From Coix lacryma-jobi var. lacryma-jobi (taxonomy: Eukaryota > Streptophyta > Magnoliopsida > Poales > Poaceae), in NCBI GenBank assembly GCA_009763385.1, contig CM019826.1:64541864-64605863 (forward strand): a stretch of 64,000 nucleotides of DNA, written 5' to 3'. Position numbers and translations under genes: made by a program. Shown here piece by piece: positions 55,252 through 64,000 of the stretch (its first letter is position 1; each line of letters opens with the position of its first letter). Below the pieces are notes generated by a model. That model was not told where the DNA came from. It saw nothing but the letters and a program-made list of their open reading frames with translations, and did no database searches.

Positions 55252-57393
55252 TGCAGATACAGGGGTGTATGCCGAGTCTCTGAGTGATGAGTGATTGTCA
55301 ACTGGGATGATGCGCATGTTCTTTGGCTTGTGTTGTGCAGGTGTCAAGCACGGATACAGTGATCAGAGGCAAGGTGAAGGTCGAGTAGAGACGTGCCGTG
55401 CCGAGGGACCGAGAGTGGCGAAGGGCGGACGTGAGGCTTGGACTGAGGGACCGGTGGCCCGAGGATCAGCTGTGGTGGCTGACAGCCTGGGACAGCGACG
55501 AGCGAAGACTTGCGGTCATGTGTTGCCTGAGTCATGGACTTGGGGACACGTGTCGGTGGACGGGGTGCACGGGCGGTGCATCCCCTCTATAACTTCGGTT
55601 TGGTGGTAGAGCCAGAGGAAAACCATCAGGTGGACGGTTTCCAGGTTTGGGCCTCAAAACCTGGGTGCGGACGGTTTCCGAGTTTGGCCTCAAAACTCGG
55701 GCTGAGGACGGTTTCCAGGTTTGGGCCTCAAAACCTGGGTGCGGACGGTTTCCGAGTTTGGCCTCAAAACTCGGGCTGAGGACGATTTCCAGGTTTGGGC
55801 CTCAAAACCTGGGTGCTGCGGGTTTGCTGAGTTTGGGCCACAAAACTCAGGTGACGGTCGGCTGGTTTCCCGGTTTGGGCCTCAAAACCGGGGGTTGGCT
55901 GGAAAGGCTGGTTTCCCGGTTTGGGCCACAAAACTGGGGGTGCAGAGCGAGAGTGGCACATAGCGGCAATCGGGAGGTTGCGTCGAGGCAACGCTACGAG
56001 TTGTGCGGGCGTGGCCGTCGGATCACTACCTACCACGAGTTGGTCCAGAATAACCCTAGGGTTTAGCTGGTTTGCTCTGTAATTAGTGTAGCGGTAGAGT
56101 AGGAATTAGAATTAGGATAAGTGGAGGGAGACACCCTCCTCCCTTCCTATCTCAGTCATTTGCTCTTTGCTTCTAGGGTTTCCTGCTATCCCAATCCCCT
56201 GTTGTAGCTAGCTGAGATCCGCAGAGAACCATACCTCTGTGTACTGGAGATTTGGAGGAAGTGAGGCCGTAACCTCACTGTTGTAGTGTGTGGTAGCCAC
56301 ACGGTTGCAGATCGATGTGTTGATTCGCGTTTTGTTCGTGTTCTTCGCGTTTTTCGTTTCTCCGCGATTTTCCCGTCACTCGATCTCTCTCCCTACTGCG
56401 TCTTTGCGAAATCCGTTTGAATCAACTTGTTCGTTTTTGAAAGGAGATCATTTCCACCGAAGGAATTCATCTAACTCCTCACGAACAAGTAGATCGGGTT
56501 GATTTTGTTTTCGTGGCGCTTTTTTCGTTCTTGATCTTCCCCTTTCGATTTCCCGGTGATTGAATCAATTTGAGCGGATGATTTCTTGGGGATAGTCTCC
56601 TAACTACCCCGTGATCATCTTCTCCAAGTTTGGGAACGTGGGATTTTGATTTGGATCGAATTTGGAGAGATTTGGGGAGAAGGCGACTGAAATCGCCCTC
56701 TCTGTGCTTTCGCGGACAGTCCGCGGTTCTGACTGGCGGAAAGTCCGCGCGTCGGGACTCAGCCGAGCAGTGGTTGTGCGTCTCGGTGAACAGTGCCGAA
56801 GTTTGACCGGCGGACAGTCCGCAGTTGATTTTCGCGGACAGTCCGGGAAGGGTCCAGGGAACTTCAGCAGCACTGTTGGTTTGCATTTTTGACCGGTGGA
56901 CAGTCCGGGATCCCCTCGCGGACAGTCCGCAGTAGGGGCGGACAGTCCGGGACCCCAGGGCCGGACAGTCCGCGAATTGCCTGAAGCTTCCAGTTTAGTG
57001 CGTTTGCTCTCCCGACTTGTTCGCTTGGTTTCCGGACTTCCCATTTGACCCTAGAGTTGATGAAGGAACCTCTCTAGGTATCTTTGCTACTTGTTAGCAT
57101 AGGTATTTAGGAGTTTCTCGACGTAGCCGTCCATCTACTTTTCGGGACTTGGTTTTTGGGGGTTGAACTTGCTCCGGTGTTTTTGGCATTTGGTTCGCTA
57201 TCTCTTTGTGGTGCCTCGCTGTGATCCTAGGGATCATCCACCCTCTTCCAAGGGTCGTGGGCATCACGGTTTCGGTCGAAGCTTTTCAGGGTTGATTTTG
57301 GGACATTTGGCCAAAGATTCGAAAGAATTTTTGTTGGCTCCCATTCACCCCCCCCCCCTCTGGTCGCCTTGCTAGTGCATTCTCGGTCCTTCA
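55252..57393 (+). repeat. Element G 3' LTR
   Basis: TGCAGATACAGG...TCGGTCCTTCA, pair of 35620-37760. The palindrome array is at about 55638-55935 and the CGGACAGTCCG words at 56713-56975. It is followed by GCCCT (57394-57398). Confidence 0.95.
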
Positions 57394-57398
57394 GCCCT

Positions 57399-57805
57399 AT
57401 GATCGAACGCTGGACACCTGACCGGACTCTCCTTCACCGAGAGTCCGGTCAGAAACAGTAAGGTCCAAAATCAGTTTTCGCACGACCGGACGCGTCCGGT
57501 GGTCACTGACCGGACGCAGGCAGAGTCCGGTCATCTCTGCTCTGCGTGTTTTGGTTCACGGAGTGTTCATCGGTTGTTGGTTTTGATCTCCGGCTTTTGC
57601 GTTGGGTTTCTAGAGTTGTGTAGTGTCCCGCTGTGCTTCTCGGAAGCATCCACCCTACATCTAGGGTCGTGGACACTTGCAAGCTCTAGGTTTGCTTTTG
57701 GGGTTGATTCTTGGGACAGTGGCAACAAGTTTTCGAAAGGAAAATTTGAAGCTCCCATTCACCCCCCCGCTCTGGTCGCTTTCTGTTAGCACTTTCGGTC
57801 CTTCA
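57399..57805 (+). repeat. Element C 3' LTR, last segment
   Basis: Continues from 35619, matches 23490-23894, and ends TCGGTCCTTCA at 57805. It is followed by the C target duplication GGCAA (57806-57810). Confidence 0.93.
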
Positions 57806-57810
57806 GGCAA

Positions 57811-59024
57811 ATCTCCGGAAGATGAAAAACCAAAACGCGAAGAACACCAACACAAACATGAATCGATTCGATTTCAGCCGAAATTCCTCCACACGAGGAG
57901 ACAACGAGATTACAGTCTCATTTCCTCAAAAGATCCAAATACACAGAGGTATGATTCTCGTCTCTGCGGATCGCTTGCAGCGAGGTATGATTAGAACCTA
58001 AGCGGGGGCTAGAGAGAGAGTGCTCAGGAACAAATGACTGCCAGGATAAAGGGAGAGGAGGGGTGCCTCTCTTATTTATAGCCTAATACAATAATCCCCT
58101 TTCTACCCCTAGATACAAGAGCGAAGCGGCCAACCCTAGGGGTATCCCGGTCCAACTCTGCTGATTGCTGATCCGACGACCACGCGGCTTCCTCACCCTT
58201 AGCTTCGCCTCGACGCAAGCCTCAGGATGCCGCCACGTGCCGCCCTGTCGACCGCCGCGCCTTCCTCGTGGATAGCTTCGCCGCCGTGCCAGCCTCTCCA
58301 CGCCGCCACGCATCGACCGTCCTTTTTGCGGACCTCCCCCCGGTTTTGAGGCCGAAACCGGGAATCCTGGGCCTTCCCCCGATTTTGAGGCTGAAACCGG
58401 GAAACCTGTCTTCTGGCTGAGTTTTGTGGCCCAAACTCAGAAACCCGTGAGCCCAGGTTTTGAGGCCCAAACCAAGAAACCGTCCATGCCGAGTTTTGAG
58501 GCCCAAACTCGGAAACCGCCCACCCCAAGTTTTGAGGCCCAAACTCGGAAACTGTCGAGGTAGCTTTTTGAGGCTCAGCTACCGAACCCGCGCCGTAGAC
58601 GGGATGTGGTTCGCACACCCCTAGTTCTAGCACCGATGCCGGAGCATGTCCAGCCTCCACGCCGGGCACAGTGCATTCGCCATCCTTCTCGGCCTCCCGC
58701 CAAGTGTCACGACGCCATCACCTTCCTCCCGACTTGGCCGATGCACTGCACATCCCCATGGGCTCTTGCTTGCCGATGCCACGTGCCAGCTACTACAGCT
58801 GGTCCTCAGGTCTCCAGGTCCGTCGGTCCAAGCCTCACGTCCGCCCTTCACCGCTCCCGGTCCGTCGGCACGGCACGTCTCTACTTGACCTTCACCTCAC
58901 CTTCGACCACTGTCCGAGCTCCACACCTGCACACCAACACAGCCAAGAGACATGTTGCCTGTTGACCGATCACTCGTCACTCAGGAAGGGAACCACAAGG
59001 GCACATATCAAACTTGTGTTCGCA
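57811..59024 (-). repeat. Element B 5' LTR, second segment
   Basis: Continues from 11847 and matches 2157-3371 of the other LTR. It includes the TATA box (near 58075) and the palindrome array (about 58338-58585). It ends GTTCGCA at 59024, followed by AAGCG (59025-59029) and A gag. Confidence 0.94.
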
Positions 59025-60353
59025 AAGCGCCTGGCCTAGCTTGGCCTTAAACTCATTGCGCTCTCTAGCGGCACGCTTAAGCTGCTTGTCCTGAGCAAGA
59101 ACTATCGCGACCAGGGAATCAAGCTCGACAGAAAGACGATCGACAGTAGAAGAAGTCGATACCTCAGAAGATGTGTCGTCGTCGTCATCATCGTCGGCGT
59201 GCTTGTCCTGGCACTTGCGGTCCTCCTCATCTAGGGCCATGATGCAGAAGCCATTGGTGGAGCTGCCGAAGAAGTAGAGTCTGTTGAAGCGTTCCTCCGT
59301 CTTGTGCTTGGACTCATCGTCGCTGGAGTCGCCGTTAGAACTTTTCTCGACATTACTGATGGAGGCAATGAAGGCACGCCTACCCTTGGTCTTCTTCTTT
59401 CCAGCCTTGTATTCAGGCTTGTCCTTGCGCCTAGAGTTGTGGTTCTTGCCGGGGAAGCCTTTGTCGTGCTTGGGGTAGCTCGCAACGAAGTGATCGGGGT
59501 CGCCACACCTGTAGCAGCCCTCATGTGTGCCACCACGCCGGCGATTCAAGCGGTTGTTGTGAAACTGCGAGAACCGGCTGATGATGAGGGCGAGCTCGTC
59601 ATCGCCTAACACCTCCACCTGCTCCTCTGTCACTGAAAGCAAAGAAGACAAAGCAAAGAAGGGTGGTGAAGTGTCAGCGGAAAGAGTCAATCCATCCTTG
59701 CCTGAGACCAAAGCCATGGTATGTGAAGATGGGTTCTTCAGCTTGGACTAAGTCAAGTGATCGATCTCGGTGGACTTGAGCTTGCTGAATAGCTCGTCCA
59801 CGGTGAGGGTGTCATAGCTTGGCGACTCGATGATAGTCGACACCTTCACCTCCCATACCCTCCGATCTAGGGCGTATAGCAACTTGAGAGCCCTCTCATG
59901 ATCATCATAGGGTAGGTTGGCCCGATTGGCACGCATCTTGTTCACAATTGTTTGAAAACAAGTGAACATAGCATCAATCGTCTCTCCCTCCAACTGAGTG
60001 AAATTCTCATACTCATGCTTGTACATCTCGAAGAGTCTGGTCTTGACCTGAACGGTCCCCTCGTGATAGCTCTGAAGCTTCACCCAGATCTCTCGTGCCG
60101 TCTCAAGCTCAGAGACACGCTCGAACTCAGGAAGGGAGATGTTGGCCAAAAGCGCATTACGGGCCTTTGCGTTCGCGTTGTGCTAGTCAATCTGGATCTG
60201 ACCCACGCGAGCCGCAAGCACCTCGTACTCAGCATTCTCACATATCTCCCAGACGGAAGAGTTGATGCTGCTGAGATAGGCACACATCCAAATCTTCCAA
60301 TAGGGATAGTTCGTCCCATCGAAGTAGGGAGCCTTATCGTTCCCTCGATCCAT
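59025..60353 (-). pseudogene. gag: Element A gag, N-terminal part
   Basis: ATG at 60353-60351, read leftwards: FDGTNYPYWKIW opening, capsid-like domain with LPYDDHERALKLLYALDRRVWEVKV, a knuckle CYRCGDPDHFVASY in which the last Cys is Tyr (about 59490-59531), and an Asp-rich run. It reaches FKAKL at the B insertion site, from where gag continues at 1313. TAG stops lie at 60183-60185 and 59748-59750, both where B reads CAG. Confidence 0.9.
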
Positions 60354-60402
60354 GTCGCCCTTAGGATCCGAAATTGATTAAGGTAAGGAAGATCCTTAAC
60401 CA

Positions 60403-60415
60403 GCTTTGGTACCCA
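60403..60415 (-). other. Element A primer binding site, decayed
   Basis: The minus strand reads TGGGTACCAAAGC where B has TGGTATCGGAGC. An insertion and substitutions would prevent tRNA pairing, in keeping with A being the oldest element. Confidence 0.75.
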
Positions 60416-60416
60416 T

Positions 60417-62423
60417 TGAAGGACTGAATTGGCAACCAGAGGAGGGGTGAATGGGAGCCTCAAATTTCTTCTCGAGAAATAGATGACCCTTGTCCCAGAA
60501 AATCACCCCAAAGACAAAGACCCGAACGACCGGCTAGTTCATGACCTACGAATAGGTGGATACCTCAGGAGATGTCCTAGAGGTACAGCAGAACTACCGG
60601 AGAAGACCGAAAAGCAAGCACCAAACAAGCAAAGCTAAAATTGCCTTTCAGCAGGTTCCCGGACAGTTCGTGGTCAGAGTCCCGGACTGTCTGCGGTTGG
60701 TCGGACTGTCCGCGCCTGGAGGGCCGCACTGGCCACCGACAAAACTTCCGAAATCGAACTGTTCTGTAACAGTCCTGGACAGGTCCTGGACTGTTCACGA
60801 CCTAGTCCCGGAGTGTCCGCCGGTCACCTAATCTAGCACAGTGCTCGCTGTGCAGTTCTGTTCTGGCCGAGCCCCGATGGCCGGAGAGTCCGCCACTGAC
60901 GAGAGAGTGCAAAAACTACATGTCTCAAAACCAAAATTGATTCAACCTCAACCAAATTGAATGGGGCTGCAACCAAACTTCTCCCAAGTGTTCCTCTACG
61001 TGTTGGGGTGTTAATCCTAGGAAATCATCGCACCAAACCAACTCAACCAAGAGAAATCCAAAGAACACTAGAAAAGGGGGAAGAACGAAGAACAAACGCG
61101 ATTTCAGCCCGATCTATGTGCTCGAGAGGTTTGGGAGGAAATCCTTCAGTGGAAAGATGACACTCTCGTCCTAGCACAAAGTGATTCAAACGAAATCGAA
61201 AACCATCCCTCGGATTGGAAGAACGAGGCAAATCTCCGAGGAGGCAAAGAATGAAACGCGAAGAACACAACACAAAACGCGAATTCAATCTCGATTTCAG
61301 CCAGAACTCGTCCCCATGAGGAGACAACGGGATTACGGTCCCGTTTCCTCAAAATCAACAAGTGCACAAAGGTATTGTATCTCTCTGCGGATCACAAGCA
61401 GATAGAGGGAGGAAAACCTAATCGAGTATGCGAGAATGAAATGCTGCAAGGATAGAATGGATGGAGGGGCTGCCATCTCTATTTATAGCCTAATACACTT
61501 ATTCCCCTTCTAACCCTAGATACATAGAGCGAACAGGCTAACCCTAGGGGTATTCTAGTCCAACTCCATCAGGTCTTCATCCGACGACCACCCGCCTTCC
61601 TCATCCTTCGCTTCGTCTTGACGCAAGCTCCAGGATGCCGCCACATGTTGTCCCATCGACCGTCGCGCCTTTCTCACCGATAGCTTCGACCGTTCCTTTT
61701 GGAACCTCCCTCGGTTTTGGGGCCGAAACCCGAAAACCTGTCCTTGGCTGAGTTTTGTGGCCCAAGCTCAGAAACCCGCCATCCTAGGTTTTGAGGCCCA
61801 AACCTGAAAAACCATCCACCCCGAGTTTTGAGGCCCAAACTCGGAAACTGGCCACCCCAAGTTTTGAGGCCCAAACTCGGAAACCATAGAGGGTAGTTTT
61901 TTGAGGCTCAACTACCAAACCCGCGTCGAAGACGGAGTGTGGTTCGCACACCCGACCACCAGCACCGATGTCGATGCATGTCCAGCCTCCACGCCGGGCA
62001 CAACACCTTCGCCTTCCTCCTTGACACGGCCGACGGTATTTGCGTCGCACGCAAGCCCGTGTCCAACCTCCGACCAAGTGTCACGACGCCATCGTCTTCC
62101 TCCCGACTCGGTCGATGCCATCGCACATCCCCATGTGCTCTTGCTCGCCGATGCCACATGCCAGCTACCACAGCTAGTTCTCCGGCCTCCCGGACTGTCG
62201 GTCCAACCCTCACGTCCACCCTTCACCGCTCCCGGTCCATCGGCATGGCCCGTCTCTACTTGACCTTCACCTCGCCATCGATCACTGTCTCCGAGCTCCA
62301 CACCTGCACATCAACATAGCCAAGAGACACATGTTGCCACTCATCCCTTTTGGTGAGCCTGTTGACCAACCGCTCATCACTCAGGAAGGAACCACAAGGA
62401 CACATATCAACCTTGTGTTCGCA
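60417..62423 (-). repeat. Element A 5' LTR
   Basis: TGAAGGACTGAATTGG...GTGTTCGCA on the plus strand, 2007 bp, clearly related to the B LTRs. TATA box CTATAAATAGAG (minus, about 61480-61489), palindrome array 61710-61916, and decayed CGGACTGTCCG words 60655-60900. The second LTR of A is outside the window. Confidence 0.92.
61710..61916. repeat. Array of covarying palindromes, A 5' LTR
   Basis: Six units with core TTTTGAGGCCCAAA. Arms include CTGAG/CTCAG, CCGAG/CTCGG and GGTAGTT/AACTACC (61892-61898, 61910-61916). The last differs from B's GGTAGCT/AGCTACC by one paired change on both arms. Confidence 0.82.
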
Positions 62424-63262
62424 GAATCATACTTGTACTTGATAAAGTTAAAAAACATCACCTTGAAACAATGGCCTGAGGGGGAGCTGCTGCAGCAGGT
62501 GGTCGGCGAGGCATGTGCTAGCAGGCCCGGCGAGGCTACTGCTAGCAAACCCAGGTGCAGTAGGTGTGGCCACCGCAGATCCGGCAGTGGAGAACGTCCT
62601 GGCCGCACCCGAGCTTGCCGGCGACGTGTCCAGAGCACCAGAGCTTGCCCGACGGGGTGGTCAGCCGACGTCCAGCCAAGAGCACTGAGGCTCGACGGGG
62701 TGGCCTGTCGGTCGATGTAGAGGCTGATGGAAGTGGGGGAGGGGGTGTGCAGGCGCCGGTGATGTGGTGAGGTGCTGTCGCCGGTGATGTGATGAGGTGG
62801 GCTCGCCGGCGATGTGGCCGGCCAGAGTGGCCTCCGCCAGTGGACGTGAAGCACTGAAGTGGTCAGCCACAATGCTTTTTTTCCAAAAAAGTTAGACACC
62901 AAATGCTATGTACGTGAAAACAAGCAGGACCTAATGACATATGGGCCCTGCCTGTCAATGCTCCAATGACTTGTGGGCCCTAAATGACACTTAGACTGAG
63001 TTGTCATGAGTTCATTGTACAATCACCATTTCTCTTTTTAATCCATGGTACAATGTTGTAACATGGAGTAAAAACGCATACGTACTCTAAATTTATTTTT
63101 TTTCTAAAATTATCTAAAATCATTATCCATCATTTTATTGAGTTTAATTTAAAAAAGTGACAAATTTTAAAGTTTGTACGATTCATCATTTGAATTTCAA
63201 AAAAAAATGAGAAATTGTTTCCCTAATTTGATCCTCCAAAATAATTCCATCTAAGAAAGTTG
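62424..63262. other. Flank of element A, no gene recognised
   Basis: 62424-62850 is GC-rich with the phrase GCCGGTGATGTG(G/A)TGAGGTG two and a half times (about 62755-62815). Open frames on both strands have no recognisable domain. From 62880 the sequence is AT-rich with TGGGCCC at 62942 and 62984. It may be old transposon or intergenic DNA. Confidence 0.5.
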
Positions 63263-63492
63263 TGAACACGAAAGTTGTTTGACTCGTCATTATCTTACTT
63301 TGTTAGTAAGGTCATTTTTTCATCCGACAAAGTTATATAAACCTTGTTCACAAAATTTATGTCTCTCTCACATAGTTTATGGAACTATGAGAGATACATT
63401 GAATTTGTGAACAAGGTTTTTAAAACTATGTCGAATGATAAAATGACCTTAATAATAAATAAAGACAATGATGAGTTGACAAATGTTCATGT
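63263..63492. repeat. Long imperfect hairpin (MITE- or foldback-like)
   Basis: Inverted repeat with arms of about 110 bp around a 5-base loop (63378-63382). The innermost stem is CATAGTT (63371-63377) against AACTATG (63383-63389). Further out, AACCTTGTTCACAAA pairs with TTTGTGAACAAGGTT, and AAGGTCATTTT with AAAATGACCTT. Arms are roughly 75-80% complementary by eye. No flanking target duplication was established. Confidence 0.75.
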
Positions 63493-64000
63493 TAATGACT
63501 TTTAAATTTGAACTTATTTAGTACCCCAAAAGTTTGGGCGAATATCTCATGTTTTGAATTTCAAATTTTAAAGTGTCAAATGTCAAAGTCAGCATTAAGA
63601 AGACTGTAGATCTCGTTGCATTACACAACTTTGTTTCAGACACTTTTTCACTTTGAAATCATTTAATAACTCTAAAATTCCATTTAAATTTCTACTAGCT
63701 CCAAATGGGTCACTGCCATTGCGGGACCACTCGCCAGACCAAAATTTGGCAGCTACGACTCCCTCTCTCCCGCGCTGATTTCCTCACCGACATATGGGAC
63801 ACACCTCTCATCCCGCCTAGCACCACCAAAATCCCCGCTCGGCCCTATCCTCTCCTGCCCCAAATTGTCGCTTGTCGTCGCCGCGCCGCTTTGCTGCCCT
63901 CCCCAACCCACCGCCACCGCACCCCTCTTCCCCAACCCGCACCGCCGTGCCCCTCTCCGCCGTCGCGCGCCTCTCCCCCAACCCGCACAGCCGCCGTTGT
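63493..64000. other. Right edge: AT-rich then GC-rich sequence, possible gene border
   Basis: 63500-63700 is AT-rich and holds TGTAGATCTCGTTGCATTAC and ACAACTTTG text like that in the F LTR. From about 63720 the sequence becomes GC- and CCG-rich (CCGCCGCC, CCCCAACCC), as in 5' ends of grass genes. No start codon with a supported reading frame is visible, so no gene is called. Confidence 0.4.

Larger units (their letters stand above)
35620..57393 (+). mobile_element. Element G: Ty1/copia (SIRE-type) in C 3' LTR
   Basis: LTRs 35620-37760 (2141 bp) and 55252-57393 (2142 bp), ends TGC(G/A)GATACAGG...TCCTTCA, flanked by GCCCT (35615-35619, 57394-57398). Primer site, gag, pol, 3' non-coding region and polypurine tract are all present. 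Net length is about 11.7 kb without H. Thirteen differences in the first 380 bp of the LTRs give about 3% divergence. With the often-used grass rate of 1.3e-8 per site per year this is of the order of one million years (estimate only). Confidence 0.95.
11848..57805 (+). mobile_element. Element C: Ty1/copia (SIRE-type) inserted in B 5' LTR
   Basis: Seen: outer ends TGCG...TTCA flanked by GGCAA (11843-11847, 57806-57810). Its own parts are 5' LTR 11848-11893 + 22053-23894, gag 23958-25260, pol end about 30504-33047, 3' non-coding 33048-34484, and 3' LTR 34485-35619 + 57399-57805. It opposes A and B in orientation. It carries D, F and G. The gag/pol middle was lost at the F junction, and the start of the 3' LTR with the polypurine tract was deleted at 34484/34485. 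About 13 differences in 345 bp between comparable LTR parts suggest roughly 4% divergence. Confidence 0.93.
1314..59024 (-). mobile_element. Element B: complete Ty1/copia (SIRE-type) inserted in A gag
   Basis: Seen: LTRs of 2058 bp (1314-3371) and about 2054 bp (11008-11847 plus 57811-59024), both TG...CA. A primer site adjoins the right LTR, a polypurine tract adjoins the left LTR, and the insertion is flanked by AAGCG (1309-1313, 59025-59029). Net length is about 11.7 kb once element C (46 kb, in the 5' LTR) is removed. Gag and pol are recognisable from end to end but carry several stops. A and B belong to closely related families, since their LTRs and gags align along their length. Orientation matches A. 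Confidence 0.95.
1..62423 (-). mobile_element. Element A: Ty1/copia (SIRE-type) host of the whole stack, 3' part outside the window
   Basis: Seen: the 5' LTR (60417-62423) and gag N-terminus (59025-60353) lie at the right, and the rest of gag (1-1313) at the left. The two gag pieces are adjoining parts of one reading unit, separated by element B and flanked by the duplicated 5-mer AAGCG (1309-1313 and 59025-59029). Pol and the 3' LTR lie beyond position 1, so A's own target duplication cannot be tested; the bases just outside the 5' LTR are GAATC (62424-62428). Known: long LTRs, an iMet primer site and a long gag fit the SIRE/Maximus lineage. Inferred: A is the oldest element here, which agrees with its degraded primer site and gag. 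Confidence 0.9.

Noticed and set aside
62331..62902. Possible gene next to element A (open frames on both strands)
   Set aside because: Frames start inside the A LTR or lack any domain. GC-rich local repeats explain the openness.
63720..64000. Possible 5' end of a host gene at the right edge
   Set aside because: Base composition fits, but no start codon, reading frame or splice signal can be supported within the window.

Overview
The window is a stack of LTR retrotransposons nested inside one another, from a large, repeat-rich plant genome. A grass is most likely, probably a panicoid. The reasons are SIRE/Maximus-type Ty1/copia elements with LTRs of about 2 kb, initiator-methionine-tRNA primer sites, and LTRs full of the short palindromes I associate with grass elements (CGGACTGTCCG, CCGGACGCGTCCGG, GGCGGTAGTACCGCC). 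I see no host gene, tRNA, rRNA or CRISPR. All recognisable coding sequence is retrotransposon gag/pol, mostly broken. The subfamily assignment is inference.

Layout by nesting (letters are mine). A, minus strand copia: its gag C-terminal part is at 1-1313, its gag N-terminal part at 59025-60353 and its 5' LTR at 60417-62423. The rest of A lies left of the window. B, minus, 1314-59024, sits in A's gag (target duplication AAGCG). C, plus, 11848-57805, sits in B's 5' LTR (GGCAA). C carries three insertions. D, a minus-strand non-autonomous Ty3/gypsy element (11894-22047, ATTGT), is in C's 5' LTR and has a solo copia LTR, E (19804-21738, GTCGG), in its own LTR. F, a truncated plus-strand gypsy element with a 4.4 kb LTR (25261-about 30500), is in C's gag. 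G, plus copia (35620-57393, GCCCT), is in C's 3' LTR and has H, the youngest copia (40108-50167, GAGAG), in its gag. Six target duplications match on both sides, so the order of insertion reads directly from the sequence. H's two LTRs differ at about ten positions in 1910; those of G and C differ by roughly 3-4% where I compared them.

Each copia element follows the same plan: LTR, tRNA primer site, gag with zinc knuckles, protease-integrase-RT-RNase H, a 1.0-1.6 kb non-coding tail, polypurine tract, LTR. No copy is intact. The lesions include stop codons (many CAG to TAG or CGA to TGA), frameshifts, an in-frame protease deletion (H), a changed RT active site (C), and microhomology deletions in C/F and in C's 3' LTR.

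Signals I rate most interesting: (1) an ORF in F (29957-30523) whose N-terminus matches the histone H3 tail in register, followed by a coiled coil and an acidic tail; (2) arrays of near-perfect 24-bp palindromes in the U3 of A, B, C, E and G, with a constant TTTGGGCC-type core and covarying arms; (3) a splice-acceptor-like sequence at the gag/pol border of B, G and H, always in phase with pol; (4) a long hairpin in the right flank. Right of A (62424-64000) the sequence is not recognisable as any of these elements and ends in a GC-rich stretch that could be the edge of a gene.
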